Assembly: GCA_030625905.1 (NCBI GenBank) | Contig: DAOUQA010000098.1 | Location: 1 to 7,928 of the forward strand | Origin: Kiritimatiellales bacterium | Lineage (GTDB): Bacteria; Verrucomicrobiota; Kiritimatiellia; Kiritimatiellales; Pontiellaceae | Direction: 5' to 3' | Length of the DNA stretch: 7,928 nt | Shown: piece by piece, positions 1 through 6,293 of the stretch | Numbering within the stretch: the stretch's first letter is position 1 | Layout of the letters: each line of letters opens with the position of its first letter | Translations under genes and position numbers: made by a program | The notes under the pieces: generated by a model | The model's input: only the letters and a program-made list of their open reading frames with translations | The model's database searches: none | What the model was told of the DNA's origin: nothing

Positions 1-1
1 C

Positions 2-2239
2 GGTGAAAATGCGCTGGAAGTGGTAAAGGGCGTTCGGAAAACGCTGAAAGACCTCGAACCCAGCTTCCCCCCCGGACTGAAATACCAAGTGATCTACGAC
101 AACACCGACGTCATCAAAGCCTCGATCAAGGAAGTGGTTGAGACCCTCTTCATCACGTTGATTCTCGTGATCCTGACCGTCTATGTTTTCCTGCAAAACT
201 TCCGCGCCACCATTATTCCCTCCGTCACCATTCCCGTCTCGCTCATCGGCACCTTCGCGGCGCTGTCCGCCATGGGATATTCCATCAACCAGTTCACGCT
301 CTTCGGGCTCGTGCTGGTGATTGGTATTGTGGTGGACGACGCCATCGTGGTGGTGGAAAACTGCACCCGCCTAATCGACGAGGAGGGCATGGAGCCAAAA
401 GCCGCCGCCAAAAAAGCCATGACCGAAATCTCCGGCCCCGTCATTGCCACCACGCTCGTGCTGCTCTCCGTATTCATCCCGACCACCTTCATGGCCGGTA
501 TCACCGGGCAGCTCTTCAAGCAGTTTGCCGTAACCATCTCCATCGCCACCGTCTTCAGCACCATCAATGCCCTGACGCTCAGCCCCGCCCTCTGCGGCAT
601 CCTCTTGCGCCCATCCAAGACCGGCGAACGAAAAGGTTTCTTCGGGCTATTTAACCGTTCGATGGACGCCACCAAGACCGGCTATCTCAAAGTGGTTAAC
701 GGCGCCCTGCGCAAATCCATGGTCGGACTCCTGATCTTCATTGCATTGTCCGCAGTGGCCTTTATCGGCATGGGCAATCTGCCCGGCGGTTTTGTTCCGC
801 AGGAAGACGAAGGCTTCTGCATGGTCAATGTATTGCTTCCGGAAGCCTCATCGCTCGAACGCACGCAAGCCTTCCTCGATCAGGTGAACGAAATCATTGG
901 CGAAACCGACGGGATGCGGGACTACATGACCATCTCCGGCTACTCCATCCTCGACGGGGCAGCCATTCCCAACGCCGGCTTCAGCGTGATGGTCTTCAAT
1001 AATTGGGACGACCGCGGCCCGGAGGAACATCAATCCGCCATCCTCAAAAGTCTCAACATGCGTTTTTCGCAGCTTAAGAACGGCATTGCCTTCGCCTTCC
1101 CGATGCCCTCACTTCCAGGGGTTGGAATGTCCGGCGGCCTCGTGATGCAATTGCAGGATCGCGGCGGAGTGGGCATGAGCACCCTCCAGCAGGTGGCCGA
1201 TGAATTCATGAACGACGGAAACTCCCAGGCGGGACTCGAAGGCATGTACACCACCTTCCGCGCCAACGTGCCCCAACTGTTCATCGATATCGACCGCGAC
1301 CAAGTGCTCACCAAGAATGTAGCGATGAGCTCCGTCTTCAACGCCCTGCAATACTATTATGGATCGGTCTACGTAAACGACTTCACCTACATGAACCGCG
1401 TCTTCCAGGTCAAGGCCCAGGCCGCACCGAAATACCGGGTCGACGCCGACCAGATCCGCGACATGGAAATCCGCAACCGCGATGGCAAGATGCTGCCGCT
1501 CGGCTCCGTTATGTCCGTGAAGGAAATCCTCGGCCCGCAATCCATTGTCCGCTACAACATGTATCCCTCCGCCAAAATCATGGGACAGCCCGGCGAAGGC
1601 TTCAGTACCGGGCAAGCCATGACCATTGTCGAAGACATGTCGGAAACCAAACTGCCCGCCTCGATGGGTCTGGAATGGACCGAGCTCTCCTATCAGGAAA
1701 AAGCGGCGCAAGGCGGCACAAATATAATCTATGTACTCGCCATCATCCTCGTCTATCTCGTGCTTGCCGCGCAGTATGAAAGCTGGAGCATTCCGGTCTC
1801 CGTCTGCCTCTCCGTCCCCACCGCCCTGCTCGGTGCGGTCATCGCGCTGTCGGTCGGAAAAATGAGCATGGATATCTACGGCCAGGTCGGTATCGTCCTC
1901 TTGATTGGCCTCTGCACCAAGACCGCGATCCTGATCGTCGAATTCGCCAAGGTGGAGCACGATAACGGCAAAAGCGTCTTCGATGCGGCCATGAATGCCG
2001 CCAAGCTGCGCTTCCGCGCCGTTTTAATGACGGCCTTCTCCTTCATTCTCGGCGTACTCCCGCTCCTGCTCGCCTCCGGCGCCGGCGCCGAAAGCCGCAA
2101 GGTGCTCGGTACCACGGTATTCGGCGGCATGCTCGTCGCCACCGTCGCCAGCCTCATCTTCGTCCCCATGCTCTACTACATCGTCCAGAAGGCCGCCGAG
2201 CGCAAAAAATCTGCTCCGGAAAAGGTGGAGGAAAACTGA
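2..2239 (+). CDS. RND multidrug efflux transporter, HAE1/AcrB type (5' truncated)
   Basis: Inner-membrane proton-driven exporter of the resistance-nodulation-division superfamily, which normally works as a trimer with a periplasmic adaptor and an outer-membrane channel. The reading frame is open from base 2, beginning with GENALEVVKGVRK, which aligns by eye with about residue 297 of the roughly 1050-residue AcrB family. Some 300 N-terminal residues therefore lie outside the window, and the internal ATG/GTG codons are not the true start. TM2 follows at about 140-200. The paired Asp of the proton relay (GIVVDDAIVVVEN) is encoded at 335-340, and the partner Lys (GLCTKTAILIVEFAK) at 1919-1921. 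The residue after that Lys is Thr where AcrB has Asn. The second porter/docking half includes QLQDRGG, VPQLFIDIDRDQV, VNDF and EWTELSYQE. The final helices end in LIFVPMLYYIVQK and a short Lys/Glu-rich tail. Substrate cannot be predicted. The adaptor gene is expected upstream, outside the window. Confidence 0.95.
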   Translation, partial: GENALEVVKGVRKTLKDLEPSFPPGLKYQVIYDNTDVIKASIKEVVETLFITLILVILTVYVFLQNFRATIIPSVTIPVSLIGTFAALSAMGYSINQFTLFGLVLVIGIVVDDAIVVVENCTRLIDEEGMEPKAAAKKAMTEISGPVIATTLVLLSVFIPTTFMAGITGQLFKQFAVTISIATVFSTINALTLSPALCGILLRPSKTGERKGFFGLFNRSMDATKTGYLKVVNGALRKSMVGLLIFIALSAVAFIGMGNLPGGFVPQEDEGFCMVNVLLPEASSLERTQAFLDQVNEIIGETDGMRDYMTISGYSILDGAAIPNAGFSVMVFNNWDDRGPEEHQSAILKSLNMRFSQLKNGIAFAFPMPSLPGVGMSGGLVMQLQDRGGVGMSTLQQVADEFMNDGNSQAGLEGMYTTFRANVPQLFIDIDRDQVLTKNVAMSSVFNALQYYYGSVYVNDFTYMNRVFQVKAQAAPKYRVDADQIRDMEIRNRDGKMLPLGSVMSVKEILGPQSIVRYNMYPSAKIMGQPGEGFSTGQAMTIVEDMSETKLPASMGLEWTELSYQEKAAQGGTNIIYVLAIILVYLVLAAQYESWSIPVSVCLSVPTALLGAVIALSVGKMSMDIYGQVGIVLLIGLCTKTAILIVEFAKVEHDNGKSVFDAAMNAAKLRFRAVLMTAFSFILGVLPLLLASGAGAESRKVLGTTVFGGMLVATVASLIFVPMLYYIVQKAAERKKSAPEKVEEN

Positions 2240-2275
2240 CCGTTATCAGAGCCGCTTGCAAAACCCCATAACGGT
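2239..2275 (+). other. Stem-loop overlapping the RND stop codon
   Basis: ACCGTTAT (2239-2246) begins on the last base of the TGA stop and is the exact reverse complement of ATAACGGT (2268-2275), giving an 8-bp stem with a 21-base loop. No T-run follows, so it is not a standard intrinsic terminator. The right arm is also the left arm of the larger element at 2255-2449, so the two folds would exclude each other. Confidence 0.4.
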
Positions 2276-2449
2276 GTAGAGCGCGGTTGCCGTTCTCTTC
2301 GATCACTGCTTTCCCGTGGAAAGCCTCGCTTCGCGTCCCGTCTGCGGGAGCGTGCTTTTCGCGCATCATGTTCCACCTGAACAATGCGTGCTCCATCAGA
2401 ATGGAAGCACGCACTACACCGTTATAGGTTTAGCCAGAGGTTTTGCAAG
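2255..2449. repeat. Palindromic multi-hairpin element with nested inverted ends (MITE-like)
   Basis: The ends are exact inverted repeats: CTTGCAAAACC at 2255-2265 against GGTTTTGCAAG at 2439-2449. Just inside them, ATAACGGTGTAG (2268-2279) matches CTACACCGTTAT (2414-2425). The next 12 bases inward still agree at about 8 positions. The interior holds three more hairpins: GCTTTCC/GGAAAGC (2308-2324, 3-base loop), TCCCG/CGGGA (2336-2349, with CGC/GCG outside) and TGCGTGCT-CCAT/ATGG-a-AGCACGCA (2385-2413). No convincing gene lies inside; reverse-strand reading frames here run into the RND gene antisense and have no recognisable domain. No clear target-site duplication flanks it. It could be a non-autonomous mobile repeat, a remnant of one, or a structured RNA in the pump transcript's 3' region. 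The mobile-element reading is inference. Confidence 0.55.
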
Positions 2450-2479
2450 TTCCTCAGTGGTTTCAAGGGATGAATGCGT

Positions 2480-2508
2480 TTGACGCGGTTCGGGGAAACC
2501 CGCAAAAT
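2480..2508 (+). promoter_or_regulatory. Possible pyrK promoter, leaderless
   Basis: TTGACG (2480-2485, 5 of 6 to the sigma-70 -35 consensus) is followed after 17 bp by CAAAAT (2503-2508, 4 of 6). Transcription would begin near 2515, only a few bases before the pyrK ATG at 2520. That fits the absence of any Shine-Dalgarno sequence there. The spacer also contains CGGG-GAAA-CCCG (2491-2502), a small hairpin with a GNRA-type loop, relevant only to read-through transcripts. Weak call. Confidence 0.3.
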
Positions 2509-2519
2509 CTCGCACCAAT

Positions 2520-3302
2520 ATGAAACAGGAAAAAGCGACCGTTGTTGAACACCATAATTTCCAGGGCGACTACCGCATTCTGCGCCTTGCCGCCCCGGCT
2601 GTCGGGCCACTGGTGAAACCGGGGCAATTCCTTGAACTACGGGTTCCCCGGCTAGACGACCGCATCCTACGCCGCCCGTTCAGCATCTACAAGGCCGATG
2701 CCGAAGGTGCGAGTATCCTCTACAAAACCGTTGGACGCGGCACCGAAGCGATGGTTTCGTTGCAAGTCGGCGACGAAGTCGACATTATCGGGCCGCTTGG
2801 AAATGGATTCCCCGAATTGACCAAGGGCAAGGTTCCCGTGCTCGTGGCCGGGGGCTACGGCAATGCCGCCCTCTACCTGAAGGCGAAGGAATCGCCAGTG
2901 AAAGGTATTGCCTTTTTTGGCGGCCGCACGGCGCAGGATATTCTCTGCATCGAGGAGTTCCAGGTGTTGGGCTGGGATGTGCGGCCCGCGACGGACGATG
3001 GATCGCTCGGAACCAAGGGGCTGGTTACGGCCTCGTTCGATCCATGGATGGCGGAGCAGGAAAATGTCCAATCATTGGAGCTTTTTGTCTGCGGCCCCAA
3101 CCCGATGCTGAAGGCCATGGGCGACCGCGCGATCGAGCACGGTTTCACGGCGTGGCTTTCGATGGATAAAAACATGGCCTGCGGCGTGGGGGCGTGTTTG
3201 ACATGCGTAATCAAGCGCAAAACCACCGATGGCTGGGAATGGGCGCGCTGCTGCAAGGACGGCCCTGTCTTTGAGTCCAGAGAGATTCTCTGGGAGGAAT
3301 AA
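2520..3302 (+). CDS. pyrK: Dihydroorotate dehydrogenase B, electron-transfer subunit PyrK
   Basis: FAD and [2Fe-2S] subunit that passes electrons from the PyrD FMN site to NAD+ in the fourth step of pyrimidine synthesis; cytoplasmic, partner of PyrD. The 260-residue length matches the family (about 256 in Bacillus). The FAD-binding part has RRPFSIY at 51-57, GRGT at 72-75 and GPLGNGF at 91-97. The NAD-binding part has CGPNPML at 191-197. The cluster ligands are C221, C226, C229 and C245 (CGVGACLTC ... CCKDGPVF); C244 is an extra neighbouring Cys. One oddity is that the usual glycine-rich GGGxGxAP turn reads AGGYGNAA (110-117). The ATG at 2520 is chosen because the protein begins at the usual distance before the beta-barrel domain, although no ribosome binding site precedes it. 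pyrD follows after 218 bp rather than overlapping or abutting, which is unusual for this pair. Confidence 0.93.
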   Translation: MKQEKATVVEHHNFQGDYRILRLAAPAVGPLVKPGQFLELRVPRLDDRILRRPFSIYKADAEGASILYKTVGRGTEAMVSLQVGDEVDIIGPLGNGFPELTKGKVPVLVAGGYGNAALYLKAKESPVKGIAFFGGRTAQDILCIEEFQVLGWDVRPATDDGSLGTKGLVTASFDPWMAEQENVQSLELFVCGPNPMLKAMGDRAIEHGFTAWLSMDKNMACGVGACLTCVIKRKTTDGWEWARCCKDGPVFESREILWEE

Positions 3303-3349
3303 GGAACCACAGATAAACCCAGCGCGGCAAAGCCGCAACCAAAATAGAG

Positions 3350-3410
3350 TCCACAGATTACACAGATGTTCACAGATTTTCGAATCTGAGTAATCTGCGA
3401 AATCTGTGGA
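3350..3410. repeat. 'cacagat' palindromic intergenic repeat
   Basis: A long imperfect hairpin. The arms begin TCCACAGATT (3350-3359) and end AATCTGTGGA (3401-3410), an exact 10-bp pair, and close at CAGATT-TTCG-AATCTG (3373-3388). The left arm is itself three near-copies of ccacagatt spaced 10 bp apart (3351, 3361, 3371), and a further ccacagat lies at 3308. Such 'cacagattacacagat' palindromes are known as dispersed intergenic repeats in several phyla. Here the repeat sits between two genes that are normally co-transcribed, where its RNA hairpin could cap or attenuate the pyrK message. There is no T-run, so it is not an intrinsic terminator. Confidence 0.7.
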
Positions 3411-3451
3411 TACAAAAATACACATAGAAAAAAGAAGTCGGCGGATAGTAG

Positions 3452-3499
3452 CACGGACAGACACTGATCCAAATCCGGGTTCTTCCGTGTTGATCCGTG
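3452..3499. repeat. Second inverted repeat in the pyrK-pyrD gap
   Basis: CACGGA (3452-3457) is complementary to TCCGTG at both 3484-3489 and 3494-3499, so the arm on the right is duplicated with 10-bp spacing. The stretch resembles a degenerate copy of another dispersed intergenic repeat. It ends just before the pyrD ribosome binding site at about 3502-3511. No function is assigned. Confidence 0.35.
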
Positions 3500-3520
3500 G
3501 CAAGGAAAAGGCATTAAGCA

Positions 3521-4435
3521 ATGAGTGTTGCTCTGGAAATTAAAATCGGTTCGATGGAGATGAAGAACCCGGTGACGGTGGCATCGGGGACGTTTGGCTA
3601 TGGGCCGGAGTATGCCGATCTGGTGGATCTAAACCGGCTGGGCGCGATTACCGTGAAGGGCATCGGCCCGGAAGAGCATGTGGGCAACGCCACCCCGCGT
3701 ACTTTTGAAACGCGCGGCGGCATGCTCAATGCCATTGGCTTGCCGGGGCCGGGCGCAAAGGGCTTTATCGAAAAGTATGTGCCGTTCCTTGCGCCATATG
3801 ATGTTCCGGTGATCGTGAACATCTGGGGAAAGGGCATGGAGGACTATGGAAAAGTGGTCGAAATGCTTGATGCCGAGGATACGGTTTCGGCCTACGAGAT
3901 CAACCTTTCGTGCCCGAACGTGAAGGAGGGCGGCTCGGCCTTCGGGACGGATACCGATTCGTTCTCGCGCGTGATCGAGCTGGTGCGCGGAAAAACGCAG
4001 AAGCCGATCATCCCGAAGCTGGCACCAAACGTTTCCGATATCGGGGCATTTGCAAAGGCGGCGGAGGATGGCGGCGCGGACGCGATTTCGATCATGAATT
4101 CCTACCCGGCCATGGCGATCAATATCGAAACGCTCGAACCGGAGCTGGCGAACCGCACAGGCGGACTGAGCGGCCCGGCCATCAAGCCGATCGCGATCAA
4201 GCTGGTGTGGGATGTAGCGAAGGCGACAAAACTCCCCATCATTGGAATGGGCGGCATCTACGAGCCGGAGGACGCGATTGAATTCATGGTTGCAGGCGCA
4301 AGTGCCGTGGCTGTGGGCACGGCCAACTTTACAGATCCCTCGACGGCCATCCGCGTGATTGATGGCATCGAAAGCTATCTCGTTGAGAAGGGCCATAGCT
4401 CGGTCGCCAACATCGTGGGAACGGTGAAGGCATAG
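3521..4435 (+). CDS. pyrD: Dihydroorotate dehydrogenase B, catalytic subunit PyrD
   Basis: FMN-containing catalytic subunit that oxidises dihydroorotate to orotate in UMP synthesis; cytoplasmic, working with PyrK. It has 304 residues, the normal size for class 1. Family landmarks in order are ASGTFGYG (21-28), KG at 46-47, the substrate-binding MLNAIGLPGPG (68-78), the active-site loop NLSCPNV with catalytic base C131, KLAPNV (166-171), NRTGGLSGPAIKP (211-223), and the phosphate-binding GMGGI and AVGTANF (242-246, 264-270). A Cys rather than Ser as base, together with the nearby pyrK, places it in class 1B (NAD+-linked) rather than the quinone-linked class 2. The start ATG has AAGGAAAAGG upstream (3502-3511, 9 nt spacing). 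Third-position bases lean more to G than in the C-rich pump gene. Confidence 0.96.
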   Translation: MSVALEIKIGSMEMKNPVTVASGTFGYGPEYADLVDLNRLGAITVKGIGPEEHVGNATPRTFETRGGMLNAIGLPGPGAKGFIEKYVPFLAPYDVPVIVNIWGKGMEDYGKVVEMLDAEDTVSAYEINLSCPNVKEGGSAFGTDTDSFSRVIELVRGKTQKPIIPKLAPNVSDIGAFAKAAEDGGADAISIMNSYPAMAINIETLEPELANRTGGLSGPAIKPIAIKLVWDVAKATKLPIIGMGGIYEPEDAIEFMVAGASAVAVGTANFTDPSTAIRVIDGIESYLVEKGHSSVANIVGTVKA

Positions 4436-4452
4436 CCCGGGCTGGACTAGTT

Positions 4453-4480
4453 TTGACAAAATGATTATGGACAAAATAAT
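4453..4480 (+). promoter_or_regulatory. Sigma-70-like promoter inside a repeat
   Basis: TTGACA (4453-4458) is a perfect -35. After a 16-bp spacer comes AATAAT (4475-4480), 5 of 6 to the -10 consensus. Transcription would begin near 4487, giving a leader of about 60 nt before the ATG at 4547. It is the best promoter match in the window and would drive the 4547-6293 gene pair independently of pyrD. Caution: the AT-rich repeat it lies in could mimic a promoter by composition. Confidence 0.5.
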
Positions 4481-4514
4481 TTTAGAAACCTCTGTGGACC
4501 AGAATCATTTTGTC
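4455..4514. repeat. 'gacaaaatgatt' direct and inverted repeat
   Basis: Three copies of one 12-mer: GACAAAATGATT at 4455-4466, GACAAAATAATT (one change) at 4470-4481, and the exact inverse AATCATTTTGTC at 4503-4514. Copies 1 and 3 can pair into a 12-bp stem with a 36-base loop. The spacing of the two direct copies is 15 bp. It resembles a dispersed intergenic repeat and fills most of the gap between pyrD and the next gene. Confidence 0.65.
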
Positions 4515-4546
4515 GAACTCTCCTGTAGTAACGGAATGGATTGTTG

Positions 4547-5146
4547 ATGAGCAAGAGACTGAAACTTGGAGGAACGATTGCGCTCGGTGCCGTATTCACG
4601 GCCGTGGTTTTTTACTACTCGTTCTGCCAGCCCTTCATTCCCGGTGCGGTCTACGACGCGATCCCTGCGCAAGCCACTTTCACGTATAAAGCGGAGAGCC
4701 TGGAGGCTCTTCTGGAAAGCCCGGTGTGCACCCAGCTTGACAGGGCGCTGGGTGCGGGAAACTCGATGAAGGCATTGCTGGCACCCAACAGGCTTGGCGG
4801 ATGGGCCAAGCTGGCTGTGCCGTCCGAGATCGCGGTGGCGGATCTGCCGCTTCGCCATGTCGGCCAGGCAAAATCGTGGGCAGCGGTGAGCTGGGTGGGC
4901 TGGCACAGCCCGTGGTTGCGGTGGAAGCTTGAGCATAGCCGCACGAAGGGGCTCTCCTTCCTGGGGAAACACGCGGCCTGGCCGGTTTGGAAATATGAAA
5001 CGCCGGACGTTGCGCGCGGCATGAGCCTGACTTTTGCGCTAACCGACAACCTGTTCATGGCTTGCCTGTCGGAAAACCCGGCGGACATTCTATTGCTTCT
5101 GGACACCTACGACCAACGGATAGCCCCCATCAAGGACTCGAAATAA
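4547..5146 (+). CDS. Small membrane-anchored protein, function unknown
   Basis: I do not recognise a named family. The product has 199 residues. A basic start (MSKRLKLGG) precedes one hydrophobic segment at about 8-27 (TIALGAVFTAVVFYYSF), so the protein is probably tethered in the inner membrane with the rest outside. The exported part is rich in Trp (VSWVGWHSPWLRWK, about 113-126). It ends soon after LTDNLFMACLSENPADILLLLDTYD, which reads like the end of one unit of a larger periplasmic protein, so this may be a truncated member of a longer family. The ATG at 4547 is preferred over the in-frame TTG codons at 4541 and 4544 because TGGA (4537-4540) lies 6 nt before it. The next gene begins 13 nt after its stop, implying co-transcription. 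Confidence 0.7.
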   Translation: MSKRLKLGGTIALGAVFTAVVFYYSFCQPFIPGAVYDAIPAQATFTYKAESLEALLESPVCTQLDRALGAGNSMKALLAPNRLGGWAKLAVPSEIAVADLPLRHVGQAKSWAAVSWVGWHSPWLRWKLEHSRTKGLSFLGKHAAWPVWKYETPDVARGMSLTFALTDNLFMACLSENPADILLLLDTYDQRIAPIKDSK

Positions 5147-5159
5147 AGGACCCTTTCAG

Positions 5160-6293
5160 ATGAACCTTCCAACGCAGCTTCGCAGCAGATTTTTGATTTT
5201 TGATTTTAGAGTGCCGATTTATAGGTCTGCGACGCCTTTACAAAGAAGAGACCCCCGACGATTGAGTTCCACAAATCGGAAATCAAAAATCGGCAATCGG
5301 CAATCGGTTGCCATCCTCATACTGTCCAGCCTGCTACTGGCAGGCTGCATCTCCAATAACGGGGAGCCGGAAGACAACCCCCTCTCCTCGGCACAAATCG
5401 AGATGTGCCTGTCGCGTACACGGCCCCCGCAGCAATTCGGGTTTTCAATCTTTGCGGTCGAAGGCGGCGTCGCCTATGCCGGGCGTGGACGCCTGCACCC
5501 CAACCACTTTACTTCCGCGGAGATGCTCGAGGAAAACATTCCGGTCATTAGAATGCGCGGGCGCTCCAAAAGAAACACTATGACTGTGTTGGTGGACACC
5601 AGTTCCCCCGTCTCCTGGATGGAGTTTTCGACTTCGCAGGATTTCAATGCCTACTTCATGGGCATAAACGACAACGTAATCCCCTATCGCGGAAACTACA
5701 ACACCGGCGGAATAAAAGCCTTTGCCAGCGTGGTTACCCAGGTGCGGATCGATAACCTGTTCATCGAAAATATTCCCTTCTACATCCGCATGTCCCAAGG
5801 ATCGCTCGGCCCACTGGCCCGCGGAATCCACAAACCGGAAATCGATGCCATCGTAGGCTACGACAACCTGCGCAGCTTTGAATACGTCCAGTTCGACCTG
5901 CAAGACAACACAATCAGTTTTTCTGCCAGCCAGCCCTACACCCCTAATCCAGATATACTGCTCGATGTTGCCAAGATCGTCAAAGCCCCCGGCTATGGCT
6001 TGGCCATCGAGGGAAAGCTCGACGACCAGCCGATCCCGCTCATTCTCGACTTTGCGGGCGACTTCAGCCTTGCGCGCGGGGACATCAAGGTCGCCACCAC
6101 CCGTCTGCTCCAGATGGGCCACATTTCGCTCCGCGATGTCCCGACCCTCGTGCTACCGACCCACGTTGCCCCGCCACGCGTCGGCCGAAAATTGCTTACA
6201 CCCTATCTCATTACCATCTGCAACAACGAAGGGGTGGTCTATTTCGAGAAGCTCATGGAAAATGTTGAAAGCGAAGAAGAGTCTGTAGAATAA
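5160..6293 (+). CDS. Lipoprotein, predicted retropepsin-like aspartyl protease fold
   Basis: The 377-codon product carries a lipoprotein signal: hydrophobic VAILILSSLLLAGC at 50-63, with lipobox Cys63, pointing to a lipid-anchored envelope protein. The mature part reads as two aspartyl-protease-like lobes. Lobe 1 has VLVDTSS (active-site-like Asp146) and IDAIVGYDNLRSFEYVQFDL (228-247). Lobe 2 has LILDFAGDFS (Asp297) and GRKLLTPYLITI followed by VVYFEK. This matches the retropepsin-like DTG...GxDxL layout, but the second lobe has DFA instead of DTG, so peptidase activity is uncertain. The tail is acidic. The ATG at 5160 has AAAGGA 9 nt upstream, but the next 45 codons include a dispersed repeat, making an unusually long basic leader. 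A TTG at 5262 would give a normal 28-residue signal peptide and may be the true start. Family assignment is inference from motifs. Confidence 0.75.
   Translation: MNLPTQLRSRFLIFDFRVPIYRSATPLQRRDPRRLSSTNRKSKIGNRQSVAILILSSLLLAGCISNNGEPEDNPLSSAQIEMCLSRTRPPQQFGFSIFAVEGGVAYAGRGRLHPNHFTSAEMLEENIPVIRMRGRSKRNTMTVLVDTSSPVSWMEFSTSQDFNAYFMGINDNVIPYRGNYNTGGIKAFASVVTQVRIDNLFIENIPFYIRMSQGSLGPLARGIHKPEIDAIVGYDNLRSFEYVQFDLQDNTISFSASQPYTPNPDILLDVAKIVKAPGYGLAIEGKLDDQPIPLILDFAGDFSLARGDIKVATTRLLQMGHISLRDVPTLVLPTHVAPPRVGRKLLTPYLITICNNEGVVYFEKLMENVESEEESVE
5188..5307. repeat. 'gatttttgattt' inverted repeat inside the lipoprotein leader
   Basis: GATTTTTGATTT occurs at 5188-5199 and again, overlapping, at 5195-5206. 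Its exact inverse AAATCAAAAATC is at 5280-5291, followed by a tandem CGGCAAT pair (5291-5304). Sequences of the type aaatcaaaaatcggcaatcgg are common dispersed intergenic repeats. Here the whole unit lies within an open reading frame, between the ATG at 5160 and the hydrophobic core of the signal peptide, and leaves the frame intact. Confidence 0.65.

Noticed and set aside
1109..1960. 283-codon open frame on the minus strand
   Set aside because: It lies wholly antisense to conserved RND motifs; its His/Asp/Gly-rich product matches no family and follows from the codon bias of the pump gene.
2336..2360. Hairpin followed by CTTTT as a terminator for the pump gene
   Set aside because: The T-run is only four bases and sits several bases past the stem, inside the larger palindromic element.
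2154..2610. Overlapping minus-strand frames across the palindromic element
   Set aside because: They extend into antisense of real genes and have no domain; the open frame is a by-product of the repeat sequence.
3350..3410. CRISPR-like array of cacagat units
   Set aside because: The units are about 10 bp with no spacers; it is a palindromic repeat.
2873..3514. Minus-strand open frame reading YPQISQITQIRKSVNICVICG
   Set aside because: The phrase is a translation of the cacagat repeat plus antisense pyrK, a known kind of annotation artefact.
3629..4474. 281-codon open frame on the minus strand
   Set aside because: It is antisense to pyrD, whose catalytic motifs are intact; the product is Arg/His-rich and unlike a real protein.
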